A model generated the notes under the pieces. The model was given only the letters and a program-made list of their open reading frames with translations, did not search any database and had not been told where the DNA came from. DNA of 64,000 nt from NCBI RefSeq assembly GCF_011046535.1, contig NZ_CP049257.1:496001-560000 (forward strand), given 5' to 3'. Numbering within the stretch: the first letter of the stretch is position 1; each line of letters starts with the position of its first letter. The position numbers and the translations under genes were made by a program. Source of the stretch: Nocardioides anomalus (GTDB lineage Bacteria; Actinomycetota; Actinomycetes; Propionibacteriales; Nocardioidaceae). This document shows, in pieces, positions 1 to 12,367 of the stretch.

Positions 1-630
1 GGCTGCGGCGTGATGGCCGGCATCGGCGCGGCGATCAACACCGGCGCGGTGGCCCGCGGGAAGTCCGTCGCCGTCATCGGCTGCGGCGGCGTCGGCGTGG
101 CCGCCATCGCCGGCTCGGCCCTGGTCGGGGCGAGCCCCATCATCGCGGTCGACATCGACGCCAAGAAGCTCGAGACCGCCAAGGCCATGGGTGCGACGCA
201 CACCGTCGACTCCAGCCAGGGCGACCCGGTCGAGGAGATCAAGCGGATCTGTGCGGAGTACTACGACGGCGCCGACGGCGCGGACGTGGTGGTCGAGGCC
301 GTGGGTCGGCCCGAGACCTGGAAGCAGGCCTTCTACGCCCGCGACCTGGCCGGCACGGTGGTCCTGGTCGGCGTGCCGACCCCGGACATGAAGATCCCCG
401 ACCTGCCGCTCATCGACGTCTTCGGCCGCGGCGGGTCGCTCAAGTCGAGCTGGTACGGCGACTGCCTGCCGACCCGCGACTTCCCGATGCTGGTCGACCT
501 CTACCAGCAGGGCCGGCTCGACCTGGACGCCTTCGTGTCCGAGGAGATCGGCATCGACGACATCGAGGCGGCCTTCGAGAAGATGCACGACGGGTCGGTC
601 CTCCGCTCCGTGGTCATCGTCGACCGGTGA
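1..630 (+). CDS. mscR: S-(hydroxymethyl)mycothiol dehydrogenase, C-terminal part (5' end outside window)
   Basis: A zinc-type medium-chain alcohol dehydrogenase that would oxidise the formaldehyde-mycothiol adduct with NAD+. The frame is open from base 1 and gives 209 residues, so roughly the N-terminal 40% (catalytic zinc site) is missing. What is visible is the Rossmann domain: the GCGGVG nucleotide loop at residues 28-33, the NAD-selecting aspartate in AVDIDAKKL, and the C-terminal part of the catalytic domain. The next gene, an MBL-fold hydrolase, overlaps its stop by 4 nt. That gene pair is the usual actinobacterial mycothiol formaldehyde-detoxification unit, which is why I prefer this name over a generic alcohol dehydrogenase. 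Confidence 0.82.
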   Translation, partial: GCGVMAGIGAAINTGAVARGKSVAVIGCGGVGVAAIAGSALVGASPIIAVDIDAKKLETAKAMGATHTVDSSQGDPVEEIKRICAEYYDGADGADVVVEAVGRPETWKQAFYARDLAGTVVLVGVPTPDMKIPDLPLIDVFGRGGSLKSSWYGDCLPTRDFPMLVDLYQQGRLDLDAFVSEEIGIDDIEAAFEKMHDGSVLRSVVIVDR

Positions 631-1247
631 GCGGCGAGCTCCGGCTGGACCACGCGGTGGCCAGCGGCACCTTCAGCCTGGACGGCGAGACCTTCGACGT
701 CGACAACAACCTCTGGGTCCTCGGCGACGACGACGAGTGCGTGGTCATCGACGCCCCGCACTCGGTCGACGCGATCCTCGACCTGGTCGCCGGCCGCACG
801 GTGAAGGCCATCCTGCTCACCCACGCCCACGACGACCACTGCCGCGTCGCCCCCGAGCTGCGCGAGCGCGTCGTCGCGCCGATCTTCCTGCACCCGGACG
901 ACAAGCCGCTGTGGGAGCTCACCCACACCGACTACCTCTGGGACCTCGACCTTCCCGACGGCTGGGAGCTCGAGGTCGCGGGCACCCGCGTGCAGACGTT
1001 GCACACCCCCGGCCACGCGCCCGGCGGCTGCTGCTTCCACGTCGAGGACCTCGGCGCGGTCTTCACCGGCGACACGCTCTTCCAGGGCGGGCCCGGCGCG
1101 ACCGGCCGCTCGTACTCCGACCGCCCGCAGCTCGAGGAGTCGATCCGGGCCAAGCTCTTCGCCCTGCCCGACGACACCGTCGTGCACACCGGTCACGGCG
1201 ACGACACCACCATCGGCGCGGAGCGGGCGGCGTCCGCAGACTGGTGA
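627..1247 (+). CDS. MBL-fold metallo-hydrolase (mycothiol detoxification partner)
   Basis: A 206-residue metallo-beta-lactamase-fold hydrolase of the glyoxalase II type. The metal motif THAHDDH lies near residue 60, followed by [15 protein letters not shown] and a C-terminal HTGHGDDT histidine, so the full dinuclear site is present. The GTG start overlaps the stop of the preceding dehydrogenase (GTGA), which implies translational coupling. By analogy with the same gene pair in other actinobacteria it probably hydrolyses the formyl-mycothiol thioester or a related mycothiol adduct. The exact substrate is inferred from context. Confidence 0.85.
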   Translation: MSGELRLDHAVASGTFSLDGETFDVDNNLWVLGDDDECVVIDAPHSVDAILDLVAGRTVKAILLTHAHDDHCRVAPELRERVVAPIFLHPDDKPLWELTHTDYLWDLDLPDGWELEVAGTRVQTLHTPGHAPGGCCFHVEDLGAVFTGDTLFQGGPGATGRSYSDRPQLEESIRAKLFALPDDTVVHTGHGDDTTIGAERAASADW

Positions 1248-1251
1248 GACG

Positions 1252-1906
1252 TCAGGCCCGGACGTAGCCAGAGACGTAGAAGCTGACCCGCCCGGACAGC
1301 TGGGTGGTCGCCTTCCCCGCGAGGCCGTGCCCGTCGATGGTGCCGACGAGCCGCGCCTCGTCCCAGTACTCCTCGTAGTACAGCTGACCCCCGCTGATGT
1401 CCTTGGTGACGTGCGGGTCGCCCACGGCCTGCAGGTACATGTCGAAGTGGACGGTCCCAGCCGGCTGGTTGGTCTGGTCGAACGTCGGGAAGTCGCCACG
1501 CAGCCGGAGCCGGTCGCGGGTGTGGTTGAACGTCGAGATGTCCCACGGGTCCAGGACCTCGACGTACCGGAACCGCTTCATCGTGCAGGCGGTCTGGGGC
1601 TGGAAGCTCTGGGGCGGCGGCGGCGTCACCCCCGTCCGGGCAGCGCCAGTCGACCAGCTCAGCGTGCAGGACGTCGTCGTCCTCCTCGATGTTTACCCAG
1701 CCGGTGTGCCAGTTGCCCTTGGCGCCGGCGTACCAGCCCTGGTGCTGCCACGTGACGTCGCCGAAGTCCGCCTCGTTGCCGTACGGTCCGGGCTCCCAGC
1801 CGGGAGGCACGTCAGCGGGGGCGGCTCCGGCCCCCGCGACCAGGGCGCAGGCGCTGAGCGCCGCGGCCGAGAGGAGCTGGATGATCGTCCTGCGGGTCCG
1901 GGTCAT
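1252..1906 (-). pseudogene. Secreted protein gene interrupted by a frameshift
   Basis: The start at 1906 gives a signal peptide (RTRRT, a hydrophobic stretch, then a cut near GAGAAPADV) and a mature part with WEPGPYGNEADFGDV and WVNIEEDDDVLHAELVDWRC. At about 1629 the meaningful frame changes. The continuation in another minus frame (PPPPQSFQPQTAC to FYVSGYVRA, ending at 1252) has matching coding character. The switch falls in a run of five C at 1629-1633; one C fewer would join both halves into about 217 residues. The joined protein is a small exported beta-rich protein that I do not recognise. A true pseudogene or a homopolymer sequencing error would look the same here. Confidence 0.7.
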
Positions 1907-1979
1907 GCCCGCACCGTGGCGGAGCGACGAGGGGGCCCGCGGTCCAGACCGCTGGATACCCCGAAATCGGGGACGCGCC

Positions 1980-3149
1980 TCAGAACGGCCGCACCAGCAG
2001 GCACGTCCCGTGCCCGCCCACGCGGGTGAGCACGATCGTCGCCTCGGCGTCGCCGGTCAGGGCGAGCCGCTTGCGCAGCTGGTCGGGCACGACGTCGACG
2101 CCACGCTTCTTGATCGTGAGCCGGCCGATGCCGCGCTCGTGCAGGGCCGCGCGCAGCTGCTTCTCCCGGTGGGGGAGGGTCTCGAGGACCTCGTAGGAGC
2201 GGCCGTACGGCGTGCGGTACGCCGCGTCGCTGGTCACGTAGGCGATGTGGGGGTCCAGCAGGCCACCGCCGACGCCGGCGGCCACCGCGGTCACCAGCCC
2301 GGCCCGGATCACGGCGCCGTCCGGCTCGTAGAGGTAGCGGCCCAGCGGGACGACGTCCGCGCCGGGGTCGTCCTCCTCGGTCAGCGTGGCCAGGCCGCCG
2401 TCGCCGATGACCGTGGCCCGGCGGGCGCAGGTGGCCAGCCGGCCGCCCCAGAGCGCGGCCTCCTTGACCTCGCCGTGGTCGGAGACCCACTCGGCCTCGA
2501 CGCCGGCGGGGACGAGGTCGTGGGGGATGCCGGGCGCGGTCTTCACGCAGGCGTCGCGGGTCAGCAGCGACGAGGCGAACGCCCACGACGGCGCCCACGC
2601 GTCGGGGGAGAAGGTGCGGCCGCGGCCGGTGCGGCGGGCCGGGTCGACAAAGGCGACGTCGAAGGGCGTCGTGTCCACCGCGGCGGCGTCGGCGACCTGG
2701 ACGGCGCCGGCGAGCCCGAGGGCCTCGAGGTTGGCTGACGCCACGGCCACGCGGACGGGGTCGAGGTCGACGCCGGCGGCGGTCAGCCCGGCCCGCGCGA
2801 AGGCGACGAGGTCGCCGCCGATGCCGCAGCCGAGGTCCACGACCGTCGCGGCGCCGAAGGCCACCAGGCGGGCGGCCCGGTGGGTGGCGACCGCGAGCCG
2901 GGTGGCCTGCTCGAGGCCGTCGGGCGTGAAGTACATCGAGGCCGCGAGGGCGCCGAACTTCGGCACGGCGGCGGCCCGCAGCGAGGCCTGGGTCAGCGCG
3001 GCGGCGAGGTGCTCGGGTGGCACGTCGGGCACCGCGCGCGAGAGCGCGGCGCGCGCGGCGAGCGGGTCGGTGAGGTCGAGCGCGGACGCCCGGGCCAGCA
3101 CCGACTGCCCCTCGGGGGCCTGCAACCACGCGACCGAGGCGACGTCCAC
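1980..3149 (-). CDS. THUMP-like domain class I SAM-dependent methyltransferase
   Basis: A 389-residue protein with a Rossmann methyltransferase core. The SAM motif [11 protein letters not shown] lies near residue 102, the acidic ribose contact follows in [11 protein letters not shown], and a [10 protein letters not shown] motif IV-like segment comes next. The C-terminal ~70 residues ([25 protein letters not shown]) match the THUMP-like RNA-binding extension found in this actinobacterial family. RNA or ribosome modification is likely, but the target is unknown. It is divergent from groES, and the CIRCE operators lie within 160 bp upstream of its start. Confidence 0.82.
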   Translation of the reverse strand: MDVASVAWLQAPEGQSVLARASALDLTDPLAARAALSRAVPDVPPEHLAAALTQASLRAAAVPKFGALAASMYFTPDGLEQATRLAVATHRAARLVAFGAATVVDLGCGIGGDLVAFARAGLTAAGVDLDPVRVAVASANLEALGLAGAVQVADAAAVDTTPFDVAFVDPARRTGRGRTFSPDAWAPSWAFASSLLTRDACVKTAPGIPHDLVPAGVEAEWVSDHGEVKEAALWGGRLATCARRATVIGDGGLATLTEEDDPGADVVPLGRYLYEPDGAVIRAGLVTAVAAGVGGGLLDPHIAYVTSDAAYRTPYGRSYEVLETLPHREKQLRAALHERGIGRLTIKKRGVDVVPDQLRKRLALTGDAEATIVLTRVGGHGTCLLVRPF

Positions 3150-3192
3150 GGCACCGATCCTGTCAGGCGCGGGCGGGCCCGAGGGGCCGCCC

Positions 3193-3219
3193 CTGGCACT
3201 CGCTCGCTCTGAGTGCTAG
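3193..3219. promoter_or_regulatory. CIRCE operator 1 (HrcA site) upstream of groES
   Basis: CTGGCACTC, nine bases, then GAGTGCTAG. The arms are inverted with a single mismatch and match the CIRCE layout TTAGCACTC-N9-GAGTGCTAA, the binding site of the heat-shock repressor HrcA. Confidence 0.88.
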
Positions 3220-3227
3220 TTTCGTGG

Positions 3228-3254
3228 TTGGCACTCTCCGGGTGAGTGTGCCAA
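3228..3254. promoter_or_regulatory. CIRCE operator 2 (HrcA site) upstream of groES
   Basis: TTGGCACTC, nine bases, then GTGTGCCAA, an inverted pair with one mismatch. It lies 35 bp centre-to-centre downstream of the first copy and 53 bp before the groES start. Confidence 0.88.
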
Positions 3255-3307
3255 CGGACTCCCGTTCACCAGCCCATCCCGAAGCACGAAAGTGGAGGTC
3301 GACAGCA

Positions 3308-3601
3308 GTGTCGGTCAACATCAAGCCCCTCGAGGACCGCATCGTGGTCAAGCCGCTCGACGCCGAGCAGACCACCGCCTCCGGTCTGGTCATCCCGGAC
3401 ACCGCCAAGGAGAAGCCCCAGGAGGGCGAGGTCCTGGCGATCGGCCCGGGTCGCATCGACGACAACGGCAACCGGGTCCCCCTCGACGTGGCCATCGGCG
3501 ACAAGGTCATCTACAGCAAGTACGGCGGCACCGAGGTCAAGTACAGCGGCGAGGAGTACCTCATCCTCTCCGCTCGCGACGTCCTCGCTGTCGTTTCCTG
3601 A
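3308..3601 (+). CDS. groES: Co-chaperonin GroES
   Basis: The 97-residue heptameric lid of the GroEL chaperonin. The sequence starts [16 protein letters not shown], contains the mobile loop around [12 protein letters not shown], and has the [14 protein letters not shown] roof/core region, with the usual GroES length. The GTG start was chosen because GGAGG (3294-3298) lies 9 nt upstream and the family N-terminus aligns; the longer open frame upstream runs through the CIRCE boxes. It is cotranscribed with groEL (92-nt gap) and should be derepressed on heat shock through HrcA. Confidence 0.96.
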   Translation: MSVNIKPLEDRIVVKPLDAEQTTASGLVIPDTAKEKPQEGEVLAIGPGRIDDNGNRVPLDVAIGDKVIYSKYGGTEVKYSGEEYLILSARDVLAVVS

Positions 3602-3645
3602 CACCACGCTCCACCCGCCGGGTCGTGTGCCTGGGATCGCGCTGA

Positions 3646-5313
<1,668 letters not shown>

Positions 5314-5316
5314 GCC

Positions 5317-6822
5317 CTAGGAGCTGCTGAGCCCCGGTCCGCCACAGGCGGGCCGGGGCTCTTCCCTGTCCAGGCCCCGCAGGACGTAGACCGGCCGGTC
5401 GCCGCAGGCCGTGCCGCGCCGCTCGTAGCGCTGGGCCACCTCGGCGGCCAGCGCCCGACCGCCGGCCTCGCTCCAGGTGTCGAACGGCCACCACTCGACC
5501 AGCCAGGTCGGCGCGTCCGGACCGGCCACCAGCGCGCGCAGCTCGTCCAGGTCCGGGTCGAGGGTGCGCATCGGGAGGCTCCACAGGTAGGCGTACGGCG
5601 AGGCCATCCCGCTCTCGAGCTGCAGGTCGGCCCGCCCGCCGAAGACCACGAGCGTGTCGCCCGGCTCGGCCACCGCGTGCAGGGCCACGCCGCTGTCGTG
5701 CTCCTCGAGCTCCTGCTGCCCGGCCAGGTTCCACACCGCCCAGCCGACCAGGCACACCGCGCTCGAGACGGCCATGAGCGGGACCAGCCGCTCGCGCAGC
5801 CGCGAGCCGACCAGCGCGACCGCGAGCAGGGTCCCCGGCACCAGCCCGAAGGCGTAGTCCTGCCAGAAGCTCCCGCCCAGCACCAGTGAGACCACGTCGA
5901 AGGCGACCATCGCCAGCACCGCCGCGGTGAGCGGGGCGTCGCGGCGCCACGCGGCCCGCACGCGAGCGGCGTACGCCGCCAGCGCGACCGCGATCCCCGT
6001 CACCGCCACGATCAGGAGCAGCACGAGCGCGCGGGTCGCCGCGGCCCGGCCCGAACCCTCCGAGAGCGCCGACGAGGCGTCGGCGCGGAAGCCGTACACG
6101 GCGTACCAGAGCGTGTGCAGGCGGACCCCGGCCGCCAGCGCCCAGGCCACCGTGGCCAGCACCGGCAGCGCGAAGCCGGCCACGGCCGCCCCCGCCAGCC
6201 GGACCAGGTCGCCCCGCGCCAGGCGCCCGGTGAGCAGGCTGGCCACGAAGAGCACCGCGACGAAGACGACACCGCCGGCGAGGTTCTGCTTCAGCCCCAG
6301 CGGTACGCCGGCCGCGAGCCCGGCCGCAGCGGCGAGCGCCGGCGAGCGGTCGCGGACCGCGGCCAGGGCCAGCCCGGCCGCGCCGACCAGGAACGGCAGC
6401 ACCAGCAGCTCGCCCTTGGCCGCCACGACGTCGATGGCCGGCGTGGTCACCAGCGCGGCGGCCGCCACCGCGGTCCACCGCGCGGCCCGCTCGTCGGCGA
6501 CCAGCCGGGCGGTCCAGGCGGCCAGCAGCACCAGCGCCGCGCCGGCCAGTGCGCCCACCGCGCGGAGCGCGGACGGCCCGCCGATCGTGTCGACCACCTT
6601 GACCAGGGTGATGAGCGGCGGTGGGCGGTCGACGAAGTACGCGCCGTACAGGCTGTCCGCGCTCGGGTGCCAGCTGCGCGCCACCAGCACCCAGCCGGCC
6701 TCGTCGGCGCGCACCGGACGCAGCAGCCCGACCAGCCGGACCAGGAAGGCCAGCGCCGCGGCCACGGCCACGGTGCGCCGCGCGTCGACCCAGGCTGCCA
6801 CGGGGACAGTCTCGCGTGACAC
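5317..6822 (-). CDS. GT-C type integral membrane protein (ArnT/mannosyltransferase-like)
   Basis: A 501-residue protein with about ten hydrophobic segments and a soluble C-terminal domain. The first extracytoplasmic loop carries RADEAGWVLVARSWHP and YGAYFVDRPPPLI. An acidic residue followed by an R-P-P loop there is typical of polyprenyl-phosphate-dependent GT-C glycosyltransferases (the PMT/ArnT superfamily). It would move a sugar from a lipid carrier to an envelope acceptor outside the membrane; donor and acceptor are unknown. The GTG start at 6822 is one option, with another GTG eight codons in. Its last codons overlap the groEL terminator. Confidence 0.7.
   Translation of the reverse strand: MSRETVPVAAWVDARRTVAVAAALAFLVRLVGLLRPVRADEAGWVLVARSWHPSADSLYGAYFVDRPPPLITLVKVVDTIGGPSALRAVGALAGAALVLLAAWTARLVADERAARWTAVAAAALVTTPAIDVVAAKGELLVLPFLVGAAGLALAAVRDRSPALAAAAGLAAGVPLGLKQNLAGGVVFVAVLFVASLLTGRLARGDLVRLAGAAVAGFALPVLATVAWALAAGVRLHTLWYAVYGFRADASSALSEGSGRAAATRALVLLLIVAVTGIAVALAAYAARVRAAWRRDAPLTAAVLAMVAFDVVSLVLGGSFWQDYAFGLVPGTLLAVALVGSRLRERLVPLMAVSSAVCLVGWAVWNLAGQQELEEHDSGVALHAVAEPGDTLVVFGGRADLQLESGMASPYAYLWSLPMRTLDPDLDELRALVAGPDAPTWLVEWWPFDTWSEAGGRALAAEVAQRYERRGTACGDRPVYVLRGLDREEPRPACGGPGLSSS
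5330..5360 (+). terminator. Rho-independent-like hairpin after groEL
   Basis: A 14-bp stem (one G-T wobble) with a 3-nt ACA loop, followed by CTTCCC rather than a long T run. It starts 17 nt after the groEL stop and lies inside the 3' end of the converging membrane-protein gene. Confidence 0.75.
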
Positions 6823-6880
6823 GTCCGGCGTCCGGTGTCACTGGCCCGTTCGGACCATGCCCGCGCCGTCGCCACCTCCG

Positions 6881-6886
6881 TAGCGT
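6881..6886 (+). promoter_or_regulatory. -10 box TAGCGT, leaderless spacing
   Basis: Ends 7 nt before the GTG at 6894, the spacing seen at several other starts in the window. Confidence 0.5.
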
Positions 6887-6893
6887 CCGGCGG

Positions 6894-7445
6894 GTGCGCC
6901 GACTCCTCGCCCTCGCCACCGCCCTCCTCGGCCCGCTCGCCCTGGTCCTCGTCCAGCCGGACGCCCACGCCCAGGGCTACCCGTCCCTGGCCAAGGTCAC
7001 GGACCGGGCCGGCGACGCCCCGGCGGGTGTCGACCTGCTGTCCGGTCGCTACCAGCTCAGCGTGGGCTCGGCCCGGCGCGCGACGTTCCAGGTCCGGGTC
7101 AAGAAGCTGACCGACACGACCTTCCTGGCCTTCGAGGTCCACCCCGAGGCCGAGGGCTGGGACCGGATCGCGGTCTACCGGGAGAACGGCAGGACCGTGG
7201 CGAAGATGTACTTCATCGACACTGGCGAGGAGTACCCCGTGCCGACCCCGGTGCCGCGCGCCTGCCCCGACCTGAGCGTCACCTGGGCCCCCGGGCGCGG
7301 CGAGGTCACGGTGACCGCGCCGTGGCGCTGCTTCCAGGCCGCGAGCTCGGCGTACGCGCCCTTCGAGTTCCAGGCCTACTCGCGCGTCGGCGGCCAGCCG
7401 GGCGGCGCCAAGGACTCGCTGCCGGCCAAGGACCTGGACTTCTGA
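6894..7445 (+). CDS. Secreted protein of unknown function
   Basis: 183 residues from a GTG chosen because it gives a clean signal peptide (VRRLLALATALLGPLALVLVQPDAHAQG, cut after AHA); the longer open frame upstream has no signal. The mature protein has SLAKVTDRAGDAPAGVDLLSGRY and VKKLTDTTFLAFEVHP. This is the look of small exported beta-sandwich proteins of actinobacteria that respond to no named family I can recall. Two cysteines (CPDL, WRCF) could form a disulfide. It is divergent from the GT-C gene. Confidence 0.72.
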   Translation: MRRLLALATALLGPLALVLVQPDAHAQGYPSLAKVTDRAGDAPAGVDLLSGRYQLSVGSARRATFQVRVKKLTDTTFLAFEVHPEAEGWDRIAVYRENGRTVAKMYFIDTGEEYPVPTPVPRACPDLSVTWAPGRGEVTVTAPWRCFQAASSAYAPFEFQAYSRVGGQPGGAKDSLPAKDLDF

Positions 7446-7508
7446 GCCGACACACGGCCGGAACGCCGTCGTTCCCCCGTCGCAACGCGGTTGCCGCACC
7501 CTGACGAC

Positions 7509-9882
<2,374 letters not shown>

Positions 9883-9943
9883 CGCCCTCGGCGTCGCGCC
9901 GGCAGTTCCTGGCTGCGGCGCACCCGGTGCGAGACTGCCTCCC

Positions 9944-11053
9944 GTGACCGAGATCGAGATCGGCCGGGCCAAGCGGGCGCGCCGCGCGTACTCCTTCGAC
10001 GACGTGGCGATCGTGCCCTCGCGCCGCACGCGCGACCCGGAGGAGGTCAGCGTCGACTGGCAGATCGACGCCTACCGCTTCGACCTGCCGGTGCTCGCCG
10101 CGCCGATGGACTCGGTCATGTCGCCGGCCACCGCCATCGCCCTCGGGGTGTACGGCGGCCTGGGCGTGCTCAACCTCGAAGGCCTCTGGACGCGGTACGA
10201 GGACCCCACGTCGCTGCTGACCGAGGTCTCCGGGCTGCGCGGTGAGCAGGCCACCGCGCGCCTGCAGGAGATCTACACCGAGTCGATCAAGCCCGAGCTC
10301 ATCACCGAGCGCCTGCGCGAGATCCGCGACGCGGGCGTCACCGTCGCCGGCTCGCTGTCGCCGCAGCGCACGCGCGAGTTCGCCAAGACCGTCGTGGACG
10401 CCGGCGTGGACATGTTCGTCATCCGGGGGACCACGGTCAGCGCCGAGCACGTCTCCAGCCAGGCCGAGCCGCTGAACCTCAAGGAGTTCATCTACGAGCT
10501 CGACGTGCCGGTCGTCGTCGGCGGCTGCGCCACCCACCAGGCCGCGCTGCACCTGATGCGCACCGGCGCGGCCGGCGTCCTGGTCGGCTTCGGCGGCGGC
10601 GCCGCGCACACCACGCGCACCGTGCTCGGCGTGGCCGTGCCGATGGCGAGCGCGGTGGCCGACGTGGCCGCCGCCCGCCGCGACTACCTCGACGAATCCG
10701 GCGGCCGCTACGTGCACGTCATCGCGGACGGCTCGATCGGCAAGTCCGGCGACATCGCCAAGGCCATCGCGTGCGGCGCCGACGCGGTCATGGTCGGCTC
10801 GCCGTTCGCCCGCGCCACCGACGCGCCCGGCCACGGCTTCCACTGGGGTGGCGAGGCCCACCACAAGTCGCTGCCGCGCGGCGAGCGGGTCGAGTTCGAG
10901 ACCGTCGGCACGCTCGAGGAGATCCTGTTCGGCCCCTCCCGCGTCGCGGACGGGACCATGAACCTCATCGGTGCCCTCAAGCGCTCGATGGCCACCACCG
11001 GCTACACCGAGCTCAAGGAGTTCCAGCGGGTCGAGGTCGTCGTCGTCGACTGA
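9944..11053 (+). CDS. guaB3: GuaB3 family IMP dehydrogenase-related protein
   Basis: A 369-residue TIM-barrel protein of the IMPDH/GMP-reductase superfamily without CBS domains. The phosphate and substrate loops are recognisable (SFDDVAIVPSRRTRDPEEVS, DGSIGKSGDIAKAIACGADAVMVGSPF). The position of the catalytic Cys loop reads GFGGGAAHTTRTVLG, with histidine where IMPDH has cysteine. The C-terminus (VADGTMNLIGALKRSMATTGY) is typical of actinobacterial GuaB3. Its reaction is not safely predictable, but it lies directly downstream of guaB. Confidence 0.88.
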   Translation: MTEIEIGRAKRARRAYSFDDVAIVPSRRTRDPEEVSVDWQIDAYRFDLPVLAAPMDSVMSPATAIALGVYGGLGVLNLEGLWTRYEDPTSLLTEVSGLRGEQATARLQEIYTESIKPELITERLREIRDAGVTVAGSLSPQRTREFAKTVVDAGVDMFVIRGTTVSAEHVSSQAEPLNLKEFIYELDVPVVVGGCATHQAALHLMRTGAAGVLVGFGGGAAHTTRTVLGVAVPMASAVADVAAARRDYLDESGGRYVHVIADGSIGKSGDIAKAIACGADAVMVGSPFARATDAPGHGFHWGGEAHHKSLPRGERVEFETVGTLEEILFGPSRVADGTMNLIGALKRSMATTGYTELKEFQRVEVVVVD

Positions 11054-11065
11054 CGAGCCGCGCGC

Positions 11066-11515
11066 TCAGCGGTGCCGCGCGTAGTGCCGCGCGGCCCGCT
11101 CGCGGTTGCCGCACCCGACCGAGCACCACGCCTGGCGGTGGTGCTCCTTGACGAAGTACAGGACGCAGCCCGGGGCCAGACAGGCCCGCAGCTCGACCTC
11201 GCTCGCGAAGAACCGCACGGCCTCGGCCGCGGCGTCGGCCAGTGCCCGGTCCTCGGCCGCGACGGCCGAGGCCCACACCACCCGCCCGTCGACCAGGGTC
11301 GGCCAGCCCGGGGCCAGCGCGGCCGTCGCGTTGAGGGTCGCCACCGCCTGCGCCACGCGCCCCTCGTGGCCCTCGGCCACCGGGCGCGGGTCGTCGGTGC
11401 GCTCGGCCGCCAGCACCCGCGCCGCGTCGCGCAGCGCCCGCCACCGCGGTGCGACGTCGGCGAGGTCGTCGTGGACGCCCGAGCGGTCGGCCCGGACCGT
11501 GTTGAGCAGCGCCAC
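11066..11515 (-). CDS. CGNR zinc-finger (ABATE domain) putative transcription regulator
   Basis: 149 residues. The helical N-terminal part is the ABATE/stress-induced domain. The C-terminus holds the CGNR zinc finger: CLAPGC, 15 residues, then WCSVGCGNRERAARHYARH, with four cysteines to bind zinc and contact nucleic acid. I start at the GTG at 11515 because GAGGAG lies 8 nt upstream; a GTG three codons earlier would overlap that site. It is divergent from a PPOX-family gene with an inverted repeat between them, which suggests autoregulation and control of that neighbour. Confidence 0.83.
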   Translation of the reverse strand: MALLNTVRADRSGVHDDLADVAPRWRALRDAARVLAAERTDDPRPVAEGHEGRVAQAVATLNATAALAPGWPTLVDGRVVWASAVAAEDRALADAAAEAVRFFASEVELRACLAPGCVLYFVKEHHRQAWCSVGCGNRERAARHYARHR

Positions 11516-11536
11516 GGTGTCCACTCCTCTACTCTA

Positions 11537-11560
11537 ACGGATGAAATGGCTTGCATCCGT
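11537..11560. promoter_or_regulatory. Inverted repeat between CGNR regulator and PPOX gene (candidate operator)
   Basis: ACGGATG (11537-11543) and CATCCGT (11554-11560) are perfect inverted arms separated by 10 nt. They extend outward to 9 bp with one mismatch and sit midway between the two divergent starts. Confidence 0.5.
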
Positions 11561-11575
11561 GAGTACGGTGGAGAC

Positions 11576-12367
11576 GTGTTCCACGAGGGTGAGCTGACGG
11601 TGCAGCGCCGGGCCGGGGTCGAGGCCGACGCGGCCCGGCTGGAGGGGATGCTCGCGCCGGCGGACCTGCGCGGCGGGCTGGCGCAGTTCCTGGCCGGCCG
11701 CACGTACGCCGCGCTGGCGGCCCGCGACGGCGACGACCGGCTCTGGGTCGCCCCCGTGAGCGGACCGCCCGGCTTCCTGGAGCCGACCGGCGCGACCACG
11801 CTGGCGGTGCACGCGGCGCCCGCGCCGGGCGACGCCCTGCACGGGCTGCCCGCGGACCAGCCGGTCGGCCTCATCGTCCTGGAGTACGTCGCGCGCCGCC
11901 GGGCCCGCGTCAACGGCCGGCTCGTCGCCGCCGGGCCGGACGGGCTCCTGGTCGAGGTGGCCGAGGCCTTCGGCAACTGCCCGCGCCACATCCCGCCGCG
12001 ACCGCTCGCGCTCGCCGCGCCGGCGGACGGGTCCGTGCTCGACGACGACCTGGTCGCCGCGGTGGACACCTTCGTCCTCGGCACGAGCCATCCCGAGCGC
12101 GGCGCGGACGCCTCGCACCGCGGCGGTCCGCCCGGCTTCCTGCGGCGCGAGTCCGCGCACGTGCTGGTCTGGGACGACCTGCCCGGCAACCAGATGTTCA
12201 CCAGCCTCGGCAACCTCGCCGTCGACCCGGCGGCCGCCCTGCTGCTGGTCCACCCCGGGACCGGTCGCCGCCAGCAGCTCTCGGGCACCGCGAGCGTCCG
12301 GTGGGACGTGCCCGGCTCGGCCACCGGCCGCCAGGTCGCCTTCGAGGTCGAGCGGGTCGTCGGCTAG
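11576..12367 (+). CDS. Pyridoxamine 5'-phosphate oxidase (FMN split-barrel) family protein
   Basis: 263 residues. The FMN-binding split barrel is indicated by LWVAPVSGPPGFLEP in the N-terminal half. A C-terminal pair-wise repeat (LVWDDLPGNQMFTSLGNLAVDPAAALLLVHPGTGRRQQLSG) is characteristic of large PPOX-family proteins that act as flavin- or heme-binding reductases. The start is GTG at 11576; an ATG at 11545 would place the operator-like inverted repeat inside the gene. Probably regulated by the divergent CGNR protein. Its stop overlaps the stop of the converging gene. Exact substrate unknown. Confidence 0.78.
   Translation: MFHEGELTVQRRAGVEADAARLEGMLAPADLRGGLAQFLAGRTYAALAARDGDDRLWVAPVSGPPGFLEPTGATTLAVHAAPAPGDALHGLPADQPVGLIVLEYVARRRARVNGRLVAAGPDGLLVEVAEAFGNCPRHIPPRPLALAAPADGSVLDDDLVAAVDTFVLGTSHPERGADASHRGGPPGFLRRESAHVLVWDDLPGNQMFTSLGNLAVDPAAALLLVHPGTGRRQQLSGTASVRWDVPGSATGRQVAFEVERVVG

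Noticed and set aside
501..1499. 332-codon minus-strand open frame
   Set aside because: Antisense shadow of the dehydrogenase and MBL hydrolase; the translation is low-complexity Arg/Ser/Thr-rich, as expected from high-G+C third positions.
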